Positions 7,096 to 13,763 of a DNA stretch of 28,166 nucleotides are shown here, in pieces; position 1 is the first letter of the stretch; each line of letters begins with the position of its first letter. Source of the stretch: Pseudomonadota bacterium. Lineage in GTDB: Bacteria > Pseudomonadota > Alphaproteobacteria > Caulobacterales > Aquidulcibacteraceae. The position numbers and the translations under genes are program-made. The notes beneath the pieces were generated by a model. It was not told the origin of the DNA, searched no databases, and saw only the letters and a program-made list of their open reading frames with translations. The stretch lies in contig JAEYPY010000231.1 of assembly GCA_023410295.1 (NCBI GenBank), positions 1-28,166 on the forward strand. The letters are read 5' to 3'.

Positions 7096-7275
7096 ATGCT
7101 GATCTGGATCTTCCTGGCCGGGCTGGCGAGCGTCGCGGTGGTGGCGGTGGCCGCCTGGGCGCGGGGCGAACGGCGCAAGGCCGAGCTGGAGACGGCCGAA
7201 CGGCGCGAACGGGCCCGCCTGCAGCAGGAGGAGGCGCGGCTCTTGGCCAAGCTGCGGAGCGAGAAGGAGCCCTGA
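7096..7275 (+). CDS. Small single-pass membrane protein with basic/acidic helical tail
   Basis: This 59-residue ORF starts with a hydrophobic helix (MLIWIFLAGLASVAVVAVAAW), followed by a highly charged helix rich in Arg, Glu, Lys and Ala (AELETAERRERARLQQEEAR) that could form a coiled coil on the cytoplasmic side. A purine-rich stretch (AAAGAGG, 7088-7094) precedes the ATG. Its stop overlaps the start of the DUF3052 gene as ATGA, which strongly suggests it is real and cotranslated. No family is recognised; the role is unknown. Confidence 0.65.
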   Translation: MLIWIFLAGLASVAVVAVAAWARGERRKAELETAERRERARLQQEEARLLAKLRSEKEP

Positions 7276-7676
7276 TGGCCGGCTATTCGGGCACGCCGCT
7301 GGGCAAGAAGCTGGGCTTCAAACCCGGCGCGCCGCTCTGGGCCAAGGGCATGCCGGAGGCGGTGAGGGCGGTGCTCGATGCGGAGGTGCGCCCCCGCTAT
7401 CTGGCGCGGCCGACCAAGGCGCTCGCGGCGGCGCATTTGTTTCATACGCACGCGGCCGAACTGAAGGCCGATCTCACCAGCTTGCGCGAGAAGCTGGCGC
7501 CGGATGGGATGATCTGGGTGTCGTGGCCGAAGAAGGCGGCGAAGCTGGAGACGGACGTCACCGAAGACGTCGTGCGCGCGCTGGCGCTGCCGCTTGGCTT
7601 TGTCGATGTGAAAGTGTGCGCAGTGGATGAGACGTGGTCGGGGCTGAAGCTCGTGGTGCGGAAGGTGCTGAGGTAG
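7275..7676 (+). CDS. DUF3052 family protein
   Basis: This 133-residue cytosolic protein begins MAGYSGTPLGKKLGFKPG, contains KLAPDGMIWVSWPKKAAK and ends with LGFVDVKVCAVDETWSGLKL, the three conserved blocks of DUF3052. The family's function is not established. The pattern of short alternating strands and helices resembles part of a methyltransferase-like fold, which is only a suggestion. The start overlaps the upstream small membrane protein by 1 base of the ATGA junction, so the two form a coupled pair. Confidence 0.87.
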   Translation: MAGYSGTPLGKKLGFKPGAPLWAKGMPEAVRAVLDAEVRPRYLARPTKALAAAHLFHTHAAELKADLTSLREKLAPDGMIWVSWPKKAAKLETDVTEDVVRALALPLGFVDVKVCAVDETWSGLKLVVRKVLR

Positions 7677-7721
7677 GGTGTCCGCTTTTCGCCGGAGGCA
7701 GACATCGACGCACGAGAGGAC

Positions 7722-8003
7722 CTAGGTGCCGCGATACTCAGAATGGAGTTCGTTCGCATCGACTGCATCCCTGCCCATATGCTTGACGAACACTGCCTTT
7801 AGCTCATTCGTCCAACGCGAATCCTCAGGGTCCATGCAATCGGCAATCAGCAGCCACCTCACGAACTCTGCGGCCGTAACTTGCCCTTGTTCGGGTATGA
7901 ATTGAGTCACGTGGAGCGGCTTGCCGTCCTTGACGGACCCGCAAAACCCTAAGCCAACACAGAACTCGTGCATCATCCCATTGAATTTGTTCGGGCGCAC
8001 CAT
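7722..8003 (-). CDS. Hypothetical protein, no recognised family
   Basis: This 93-residue protein starts at an ATG preceded by an excellent Shine-Dalgarno (AGGAGG). The sequence mixes hydrophobic and acidic segments: MMHEFCVGLGFCG near the N-terminus, then VTAAEFVRWLLIADCMDP and a C-terminal part with KAVFVKHMGRDAVDANE. It contains three cysteines and a recognisable globular composition. Codon use is less GC-biased than in the neighbours, hinting at acquisition by transfer. It is convergent with the DUF3052 gene (45-base gap). No function can be assigned. Confidence 0.72.
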   Translation of the reverse strand: MVRPNKFNGMMHEFCVGLGFCGSVKDGKPLHVTQFIPEQGQVTAAEFVRWLLIADCMDPEDSRWTNELKAVFVKHMGRDAVDANELHSEYRGT

Positions 8004-8092
8004 CCGGCCTCCTGCGGCCCCACATTCAACCCTCGATGTAGGTCGCGCTCAACGCCCGGATTGGGCCAACAGCGGCCACCCGGTCCTTTCTC

Positions 8093-9319
8093 CTAAGCCA
8101 CGCTTTCCCCCACCGCCGTCTCTAGCGGCGCGGGCTTTGCCGCGGGGGCTTCGGGTACGAGGCGCATCAAGAACGGGTTTACTAGGATCGAGACCATCGC
8201 GGCGCCGAGGATGAGGCTGTAGGTCTCCATGCTCATCACGTCGAGGCGCCGGCCGAGGTCGGCGAGGACGAAGGAGAATTCGCCGATCTGCGCCGTGCCG
8301 AGCGCGACCAAGAGGCTGGTGGCGTGGTTCTGGCCGAGGACGCGCATCGGGTAATAGGCCAGCACGGCCTTGCCGACGACGATGACGAGCACGAGCGCGG
8401 CAAGCGTCAGCGGCCGCTCCAGGATAATCGCCGGATTGAGCAGCATGCCGACGGCGACGAAGAAGAGCACCGCGAAGGTGTCGCGCAGCGGTAGTGAATC
8501 CTCGGCGACGCGATGACTGAACTTCGAGCCGTTGAGCGCCAGGCCGCCGAGGAAGGCGCCGAGCGCGAAGCTCGCCCCGAACCAGAAATAAGCCGCGGCC
8601 GCGACGCCGAGCGCGAGCGCCAGGGTGCCGAGCGAGAGCAGCTCGCGCGACTTGGTGTGCGCTATCTGGACGAGGAGCCAGGGAAAGAAACGCCCGCCGA
8701 CGATCAGCATTAGCGCGACGAAGGCGGCGATCTTGGCCAGGGTGATGCCGACGGCGTTGAGGATGGCGACGGGGGAGACGCTGGCGCCGCTCGCCGTCAT
8801 GGCGCCGACGAGGGCGGGCAGCACGACGATGGCGAGGATGATGACGACGTCCTCGACCAGCACCCAGGAGACGCTGATGCGCCCGGGCTCGGTTTTCATC
8901 ACGCGCCGGTCCTCCAGCACGCGCAGGAAGACGACAGTGCTGGCGACGGAAATGGCGATGCCGAGCAGCGCGGCTTCGACGAGGGCCATGCCGAAGGCGA
9001 GCCCCACAGCTGCGCCAAGGATGGCGACGAGGCCAAGGTGCAGCAGCGACCCGGGCACGGCGATCCAGCGCACCGACCAGATGTCGTCGATCGAGATTTT
9101 AAGCCCGACCCCGAACATCAAGAGGATGACGCCGATCTCGGAGAGCTGCAGCGCCAGTTCAACGTCGGCGGTGAAGCCCGGTGAGAATGGGCCGACGGCG
9201 AAGCCGGCGACGAGGTAGCCGATAATTGGCGAAAGCCTGAGGCGCTGCGCGACGAAGCCGAAAATGAAGGCGAGCACGATCGCGGCCACGAGGGTCGTGA
9301 TCAGTCCGTGTTCGGCCAT
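8093..9319 (-). CDS. Kef-type monovalent cation:proton antiporter (CPA2) without RCK domain
   Basis: The 408-residue inner-membrane protein has about 12-13 hydrophobic helices and the CPA2 patterns LSPIIGYLVAGFAVGP, LLMFGVGLKIS, VLVEDVVIILAIV and ALGTAQIGEFSFVLA. It resembles the membrane half of KefB/YbaL but stops about 20 residues after the last helix, so the TrkA-N/RCK nucleotide-binding domain is absent. It therefore probably exchanges K+ or Na+ for protons without NAD(H) or glutathione gating through that domain; ion specificity is not predictable. The start at 9319 (MAEHGLITT) begins directly before the first helix; the in-frame region up to 9451 is Arg-rich and overlaps a predicted promoter on the other strand. 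Confidence 0.9.
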   Translation of the reverse strand: MAEHGLITTLVAAIVLAFIFGFVAQRLRLSPIIGYLVAGFAVGPFSPGFTADVELALQLSEIGVILLMFGVGLKISIDDIWSVRWIAVPGSLLHLGLVAILGAAVGLAFGMALVEAALLGIAISVASTVVFLRVLEDRRVMKTEPGRISVSWVLVEDVVIILAIVVLPALVGAMTASGASVSPVAILNAVGITLAKIAAFVALMLIVGGRFFPWLLVQIAHTKSRELLSLGTLALALGVAAAAYFWFGASFALGAFLGGLALNGSKFSHRVAEDSLPLRDTFAVLFFVAVGMLLNPAIILERPLTLAALVLVIVVGKAVLAYYPMRVLGQNHATSLLVALGTAQIGEFSFVLADLGRRLDVMSMETYSLILGAAMVSILVNPFLMRLVPEAPAAKPAPLETAVGESVA

Positions 9320-9406
9320 CCGCCCTTCGTCCTCCCTCGCAGCAGGTTCCATAAGGCACATCGGGGCGCGCACGCGCAAGCGCGGCGCCTGCAATCTAGC
9401 TTTGCG

Positions 9407-9431
9407 GGAACTGAATCCCCGGGCGCCCGTT
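9407..9431 (+). promoter_or_regulatory. Predicted EcfG promoter of the downstream membrane-protein gene
   Basis: GGAAC (9407-9411) is followed by 16 bases and CGTT (9428-9431), an exact match to the EcfG/SigT consensus with its shorter permitted spacing. A start site near 9440 would give a leader of about 20 bases containing AGAGG before the ATG at 9461. Confidence 0.6.
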
Positions 9432-9460
9432 TTTCGCCACGGATACGACAAGAGGCTGGC

Positions 9461-9943
9461 ATGGCTTACGATTCAGGGGCGCTCCCGCAGGCGATTGTTG
9501 CGAACGCTTCGTTTTCGCGCGCGGATCGGTTGGGGCTGGTCACGGGCGGCGTGGCGGTGGGCGTGCTCATCGGTCTCTTCGGCGCGCTGGCGCTCGGACG
9601 CACCAATGCCTGGCCGATGACGATCGGCTCGCCGCTCTTTCTGCTGGCGCTCTATTTTGCCGTCGAAACGCTACAGGACGCGCTGGCGCGCAACGCGCGC
9701 GGTTGCACCATCGCCGCTTCGCTGGTGATGGCGACGCTGGCGGCGTGGCCGCTGATCGCGCTGATGGCGCCGATGTCGGCGACGGCGTTCTGGCTGCCGC
9801 CGGTTGCGGCGCTTGGCTCGATGGTGCTGCTGGCCTCGTGCTGGACCGGTGCGCATGGCGCGGTTTACCGGCTCGGCGGGCAAGCGGTGTTCGTGTCGAC
9901 GCTGGTCGGGTTCTTGGGCCTGACGGCGATGATGTCGAGCTAA
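9461..9943 (+). CDS. Polytopic membrane protein of unknown function, predicted stress-induced
   Basis: This 160-residue protein has about five hydrophobic segments (around residues 25-45, 53-68, 78-98, 104-122 and 135-155) with short loops. No family is recognised. The ATG is preceded by AGAGG at good spacing, and the predicted EcfG promoter at 9407-9431 excludes the longer frame reaching back to 9308. The 3' end overlaps the convergent ABC1 kinase gene by 4 bases. The arrangement suggests an integral membrane protein made during the general stress response; that is inference from the promoter. Confidence 0.75.
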   Translation: MAYDSGALPQAIVANASFSRADRLGLVTGGVAVGVLIGLFGALALGRTNAWPMTIGSPLFLLALYFAVETLQDALARNARGCTIAASLVMATLAAWPLIALMAPMSATAFWLPPVAALGSMVLLASCWTGAHGAVYRLGGQAVFVSTLVGFLGLTAMMSS

Positions 9944-11271
9944 AGCCCGACCGCATCGAGCGCCGACCTTTGTCGCTCGCTCAGCGCTTCCACTGAAAAG
10001 TCTTCGACGCTTTCCGCGAACATGCGGCCGAATTTGAGTGCGGCTTTGAGATGCAGGATCGCGGCGCCGAGGCCGAGGGCGGCGCGGTCCATGAACACGA
10101 ATTCGCGCGGGATCAGCACGGGTCCGAGCGTCTTCAAGCGTTTGCGCACCTCCATGGCTTCCCGGCGGCCGTACATCGAAGGCGGCACATCGTCGGCGAT
10201 GGTGCGGACGCGGTCATCGAGCAGCGGGCCATAGATGAAGCGCGCCCACATGGTCAGCGCTTCGATCAGGTCGGCGTTCAAATTCTTGAAGCCCCAGATT
10301 TCATACGAGTGCGCGACTTGCGCCATGTCGCCGGCCTTCAGGCCGCGATAGAGGCCGACCACGCCCTCCAGAAAGCGCGGCGGGAAGATGCGGACGCAGC
10401 CGAAATCCAAGAGGTGCAGGCGTTCGGCGTTCTCGGTGAGCGCGTAATTGCCGAGGTGCGGATCGCCGTGGATGATTCCGTAATGCGTCATCGGCCCCCA
10501 CCAGGCTTTGAACAAAAGCTCGGCGATGCGGTTGCGGGTTTCCTGCGGCTCTTCGAGCCAATGCATGAGGCCGCGGCCTTCGAGCCAAGTCATGGTGAGG
10601 AGGCGCTTGGTGGAAAGCTCTTCCAGCGGCTCGGGCGTCTTGATGCGGTCATCGCCCGCCAGCATCAGCGCGAAGAGGCGCATCTGCTTCAGCTCGCGCG
10701 CGTAATCCAATTCCTCGCGCAACCGCTCGCCCACTTCGAGCACGGCTTCGGATGAGTCGATCGAGCCATCCATGCTTTTGAAGAGGCCGAGCAGGGTGCG
10801 CAGCTGCGAGAGGTCGGCTTCGACGGCGCTGGCCATGTCGGGGTACTGCAGCTTGCAGGCGAGGGCGCGGCCGTCATGGGCGGTGGCGCGGTGCACCTGG
10901 CCGAGCGAGGCGGCGGCGGCGGCTTCGCGCTCGAACGATGCGAACTTGCTTTCCCAACCTTCGCCCAGCTCGGCGCGCATGCGCCGCTGCACGAACGGCC
11001 AGCCCATCGGCGGAGCTTGCGCCTGCAGCTTGCGGAATTCTTCGGCATAGGCCTGGGGCAAGAGGTCGGGGATGGTGGAGAGAAGCTGCGCCACCTTCAT
11101 CAGCGGCCCTTTGGAACGACCCAAAGCCTGCCGCAGCGCGCGCGCAAGCGCCGCATCGTCCTTGCCCGCCACGCGCGCGGCGACGGCCCCAGACATGTTC
11201 GCGCCGACCTGCGCCACCCGGCCAATGCGCGCGGTGATGCGGTTGCGTTCTGGATCGCGAGGATCGCTCAT
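9940..11271 (-). CDS. ABC1/UbiB-family atypical protein kinase
   Basis: The 443-residue protein shows the ABC1/ADCK kinase-like order: a KxGQ-equivalent segment GPLMKVAQLLS (residues 56-66), the Ala-rich loop EAAAAASLGQVHRA (116-129) replacing the P-loop, the ATP lysine in ALACKLQYP (K140), GIIHGDPHLGNY (265-276) and LLDFGCVR (287-294). UbiB/COQ8 proteins support ubiquinone biosynthesis; this more divergent branch has no proven role. The usual Gly of KxGQ is Ala here (KVAQ). No C-terminal membrane anchor is obvious, unlike canonical UbiB. The start at MSDPRDPERN is preferred over an upstream in-frame codon at 11316. It is divergent from tacA. Confidence 0.88.
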   Translation of the reverse strand: MSDPRDPERNRITARIGRVAQVGANMSGAVAARVAGKDDAALARALRQALGRSKGPLMKVAQLLSTIPDLLPQAYAEEFRKLQAQAPPMGWPFVQRRMRAELGEGWESKFASFEREAAAAASLGQVHRATAHDGRALACKLQYPDMASAVEADLSQLRTLLGLFKSMDGSIDSSEAVLEVGERLREELDYARELKQMRLFALMLAGDDRIKTPEPLEELSTKRLLTMTWLEGRGLMHWLEEPQETRNRIAELLFKAWWGPMTHYGIIHGDPHLGNYALTENAERLHLLDFGCVRIFPPRFLEGVVGLYRGLKAGDMAQVAHSYEIWGFKNLNADLIEALTMWARFIYGPLLDDRVRTIADDVPPSMYGRREAMEVRKRLKTLGPVLIPREFVFMDRAALGLGAAILHLKAALKFGRMFAESVEDFSVEALSERQRSALDAVGL

Positions 11272-11437
11272 GTGCGGGGGAACGTGGTGAACACGGCGTT
11301 CATGTAGTGCTGCCAATCGCTTACGAAAATCGCATTCCAGTGTGCCATTTTAACGCGACCTGAACTTCCCGTCCGTATGGTCCGCCCACGACCAGCGTTT
11401 CCGTCAGAGAAACGCGGCCAAAGAATTGGTGGGTAAC

Positions 11438-12934
11438 ATGGGTAAGACGATCCTGATCGTCGATGACGATCCGGCACAGCGCCGTCTTTTGCAGGCGGCT
11501 GTGGAGCGCAATGGTTTCCTGACACGTGCGGCGGAGAATGGCGCCCAGGCGGTGGCGGCGGTAGAGACGCACGCTGATATCGACGCGGTGCTTCTCGATC
11601 TCGTCATGCCAGGCATGAGCGGGCAGGAAGCGCTCAAGGAAATCCGCATGCGGCGCGCCGATCTGCCCTGCATCGTGCTGACAGCCTCCGGCGGCATCGA
11701 CACTGTCGTGCAAGCGATGCAGGCGGGCGCGTGCGATTTCTTCGTCAAGCCCGCGAGCCCAGAACGGATCATGGTCTCGATCCGCAACGCGCTCGAAATG
11801 TCGAATCTGAAAACCGAAGTCGTGCGCATGAAGAAGCGCGCCTCGGGCCAGCTTTCGTTCGACGATATGGTCGCGACCGCGCCGGTGATGGGCCCGGTTG
11901 TGCGCATGGGCAAGCGCGCGGCGGCCTCGAACATCCCGGTGTTGATCACCGGTGAGAGCGGCGTAGGCAAGGAATTGCTGGCGCGTGCAATTCAAGGCGC
12001 TTCGGATCGCGCCGGACGCCCGTTCGTCGCCGTCAATTGCGGCGCCATTCCGGAAAATCTCGTCGAGTCCATTCTGTTCGGGCACACCAAGGGCTCGTTC
12101 ACGGGCGCGACCGACAATCACGCCGGCAAGTTCGTGGAAGCTCACGGCGGCACGCTTTTCCTCGATGAAGTCGGCGAACTACCGCTCGACATGCAGGTGA
12201 AGCTGCTGCGCGTGCTGCAGGAAGGCGAAGTCGATCCGGTGGGCGGCAAGCGGCCGGTGAAGGTCGATGTGCGCATCATCAGCGCCACGAATAAGGACCT
12301 CGCCAAGCTCGTCGCCGACGGCAAGTTTCGCGAGGATTTGTATTACCGCCTCAACGTCTTTCCCATCGAAGCGCCGCCGCTGCGCGAGCGCCGCGAAGAT
12401 ATTCCCGCGCTCGTCTCGCGCTTCATCGCGCGCTTCAATGCCGAAGAAGGCCGCAACGTGCGCGGCGCTTCCGAAGCCACCATGCGCATGCTGATCGACT
12501 TCGATTGGCCGGGCAATGTGCGCCAGCTGGAGAACAGCGTCTTCCGCGCCGTGATCCTGTGCGAAGGCGATTATCTGCAACCGGAAGACTTCCCGCAGAT
12601 CTCTGGGCTGAAGCCTCTGGTGGCGGCGAACGATTCAACGCCGGAAGAGACCCCGGTCGCCGCAAACGATCATCACATCGTCGCCGCGCAAGCCTCGTTC
12701 AGCGCGGCGGTGCACGCGGCGGTCGAAGCCGCGCCTGTGCCGGTCGCGGTGTTTGACGGCGAAGGGCATCTGCGTCAGCTGGAGCAGATCGAGCGCGATC
12801 TGATCGAACTCGCGATCGATCATTATTCGGGTCATATGTCGGAAGTGGCGCGCCGCTTGGGCATTGGCCGCTCGACGCTCTATCGCAAGCTGCGCGAATA
12901 TGGACTGGAAGAACGCGCGGCGGCGGAGGGCTAA
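11438..12934 (+). CDS. tacA: TacA-like sigma-54-dependent response regulator (NtrC family)
   Basis: The 498-residue protein has a receiver domain (1-120; phospho-acceptor D54, K104 in FFVKPASPER), an AAA+ domain (about 145-380; Walker A GESGVGKE 172-179, Walker B TLFLDE 239-244) and a C-terminal Fis-type helix-turn-helix (HMSEVARRLGIGRSTLYRKL). The sigma-54-contacting loop reads GSFTGA (219-224) instead of GAFTGA. The order and the phrase GASDRAGRPFVAVNCGAIPE match my recollection of Caulobacter TacA, which is phosphorylated through the ShkA-ShpA relay and activates stalk and cell-cycle genes. ATG 11438 is preferred to TTG 11426. No histidine kinase is adjacent. A strong intrinsic terminator follows at 12960-12993. 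Confidence 0.85.
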   Translation: MGKTILIVDDDPAQRRLLQAAVERNGFLTRAAENGAQAVAAVETHADIDAVLLDLVMPGMSGQEALKEIRMRRADLPCIVLTASGGIDTVVQAMQAGACDFFVKPASPERIMVSIRNALEMSNLKTEVVRMKKRASGQLSFDDMVATAPVMGPVVRMGKRAAASNIPVLITGESGVGKELLARAIQGASDRAGRPFVAVNCGAIPENLVESILFGHTKGSFTGATDNHAGKFVEAHGGTLFLDEVGELPLDMQVKLLRVLQEGEVDPVGGKRPVKVDVRIISATNKDLAKLVADGKFREDLYYRLNVFPIEAPPLRERREDIPALVSRFIARFNAEEGRNVRGASEATMRMLIDFDWPGNVRQLENSVFRAVILCEGDYLQPEDFPQISGLKPLVAANDSTPEETPVAANDHHIVAAQASFSAAVHAAVEAAPVPVAVFDGEGHLRQLEQIERDLIELAIDHYSGHMSEVARRLGIGRSTLYRKLREYGLEERAAAEG

Positions 12935-12936
12935 CG

Positions 12937-13308
12937 CTACTCTTCCTCGGAACGATTAGGCCGCTGGCGTTGCTTCCAACCCAGCGGCTTTTTCGTTGTG
13001 AGCCCCTTGCGCTTCTTGCCGCGGGCTTTGGCGGCGATTTCCTTGAGCTTGACGGTCTGCAGCATGGAGAGCGCATCGTCTTTGCGGCCCTTGCTCAGAT
13101 CGGCGAAGGCGCTGCCGTATTTCTCCAGGCGCTGGTCGACTTCGGTCAGAAACTCGGTTTCCCACTGCGAGTAATCGACGGCCGCCTCGCCGGGCTTCAC
13201 TTCACCGGTTTCTGGATCGATCGTCTCCGGCGCAGCGCTCTTGGCGGCGAGCTTGCGCACGATGCGCAGCGCCTTGCGCGTCTGCTTTGGATCGACGTCG
13301 CGGGGCAT
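12937..13308 (-). CDS. Conserved hypothetical basic protein
   Basis: This 123-residue protein begins MPRDVDPKQTRKALRIVRKLAAK, has an acidic middle part (DPETGEVKPGEAAVDYSQWETEFL) and a helix LEKYGSAFADLSKGRKDDAL, and ends in a Lys/Arg-rich tail (KARGKKRKG to RQRP). It looks cytosolic and could bind nucleic acid through the tail. GGGAG precedes the ATG at fair spacing. It converges on tacA with a 2-base gap, so the tacA terminator lies inside its last 60 bases. No named family is recognised. Confidence 0.75.
   Translation of the reverse strand: MPRDVDPKQTRKALRIVRKLAAKSAAPETIDPETGEVKPGEAAVDYSQWETEFLTEVDQRLEKYGSAFADLSKGRKDDALSMLQTVKLKEIAAKARGKKRKGLTTKKPLGWKQRQRPNRSEEE
12960..12993 (+). terminator. 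Rho-independent terminator of tacA, inside the convergent gene
   Basis: GCCGCTGG (12960-12967) pairs with CCAGCGGC (12981-12988). An inner GTTG/CAAC stem closes a CTTC loop with one bulged C. Five T residues follow (12989-12993). The structure lies 26 bases after the tacA stop and within the coding 3' end of the opposite gene. Confidence 0.8.
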
Positions 13309-13333
13309 GACTACTCCCGCATCGACCTTACAT

Positions 13334-13437
13334 CGTCATTCCGGACGCGCGAAGCGCGATCCGGAATGCAGGGGCACAGGGCTCGCCGGCGGCCCCTGGA
13401 TTCCGGGTTCTCAGCTACGCTGAGCCCCGGAATGACG
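13334..13437. repeat. 104-bp composite inverted repeat (nested hairpins)
   Basis: The outer arms CGTCATTCCGG (13334-13344) and CCGGAATGACG (13427-13437) are perfect inverted copies. A second pair, 13361-13375 and 13392-13406, is inverted with one mismatch. Small hairpins fill the arms: CGCGC-GAA-GCGCG and CTCAGC-TAC-GCTGAG. This layout matches the intergenic repeats common in alphaproteobacterial genomes. It sits between two minus-strand genes. Confidence 0.82.
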
Positions 13438-13442
13438 AGCGC

Positions 13443-13721
13443 TCAAATCTCGCCGAGCGCGTGCATATAGAGATCGCGCACCTGCTCCTGTTCTTCGCGC
13501 TCCTGGCGGTCGAGTTTGCGGATGCGGATGACTTGGCGCAGCACCTTGGTGTCGAAGCCCATCGCCTTGGCTTCGGCGTAGGTCTCTTTGACGTCGTCGG
13601 CGATGGATTTCTTCTCTTCTTCAAGCTTTTCGATGCGCGCGACGAGCTGGCGCAGCTTCTCTTGTGCGGTCTGCGTCAGCGACTGCGCGGCGACCGTCTC
13701 CGTCCCACCAAAATCCGGCAT
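13443..13721 (-). CDS. gapR: GapR-like DUF2312 DNA-binding protein
   Basis: The 92-residue protein matches DUF2312/GapR: a long coiled-coil helix (LRQLVARIEKLEEEKKSIAD), then DVKETYAEAKAMGFDTKVLR and VIRIRKLDRQERE, ending LYMHALGEI. In Caulobacter, GapR is an essential nucleoid-associated protein that forms tetrameric clamps on overtwisted DNA ahead of replication and transcription and stimulates type II topoisomerases. The N-terminal 20 residues (MPDFGGTETVAAQS) are variable. AAGGTG lies upstream of the ATG. A composite inverted repeat follows immediately downstream. Some genomes carry paralogues, so equivalence to the essential GapR is likely but unproven. Confidence 0.88.
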   Translation of the reverse strand: MPDFGGTETVAAQSLTQTAQEKLRQLVARIEKLEEEKKSIADDVKETYAEAKAMGFDTKVLRQVIRIRKLDRQEREEQEQVRDLYMHALGEI

Positions 13722-13763
13722 TTGCCCATCACCTTCGTTCGAGAATCGAATCGTTGATGAAGG

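Noticed and set aside
10051..10755. 234-residue plus-strand ORF opposite the ABC1 kinase gene
   Set aside because: Mirror frame of a clear kinase-like gene; no independent signals.
11331..11346. TGGCAC-like sigma-54 site on the minus strand before the ABC1 kinase
   Set aside because: The GG to GC distance is one base too long and the -12 element reads AATGC, not TTGC.
12949..12971. GGAAC followed by CGTT after tacA
   Set aside because: Spacing is only 14 bases, outside the 16-17 range for EcfG, and the CGTT belongs to the terminator hairpin.
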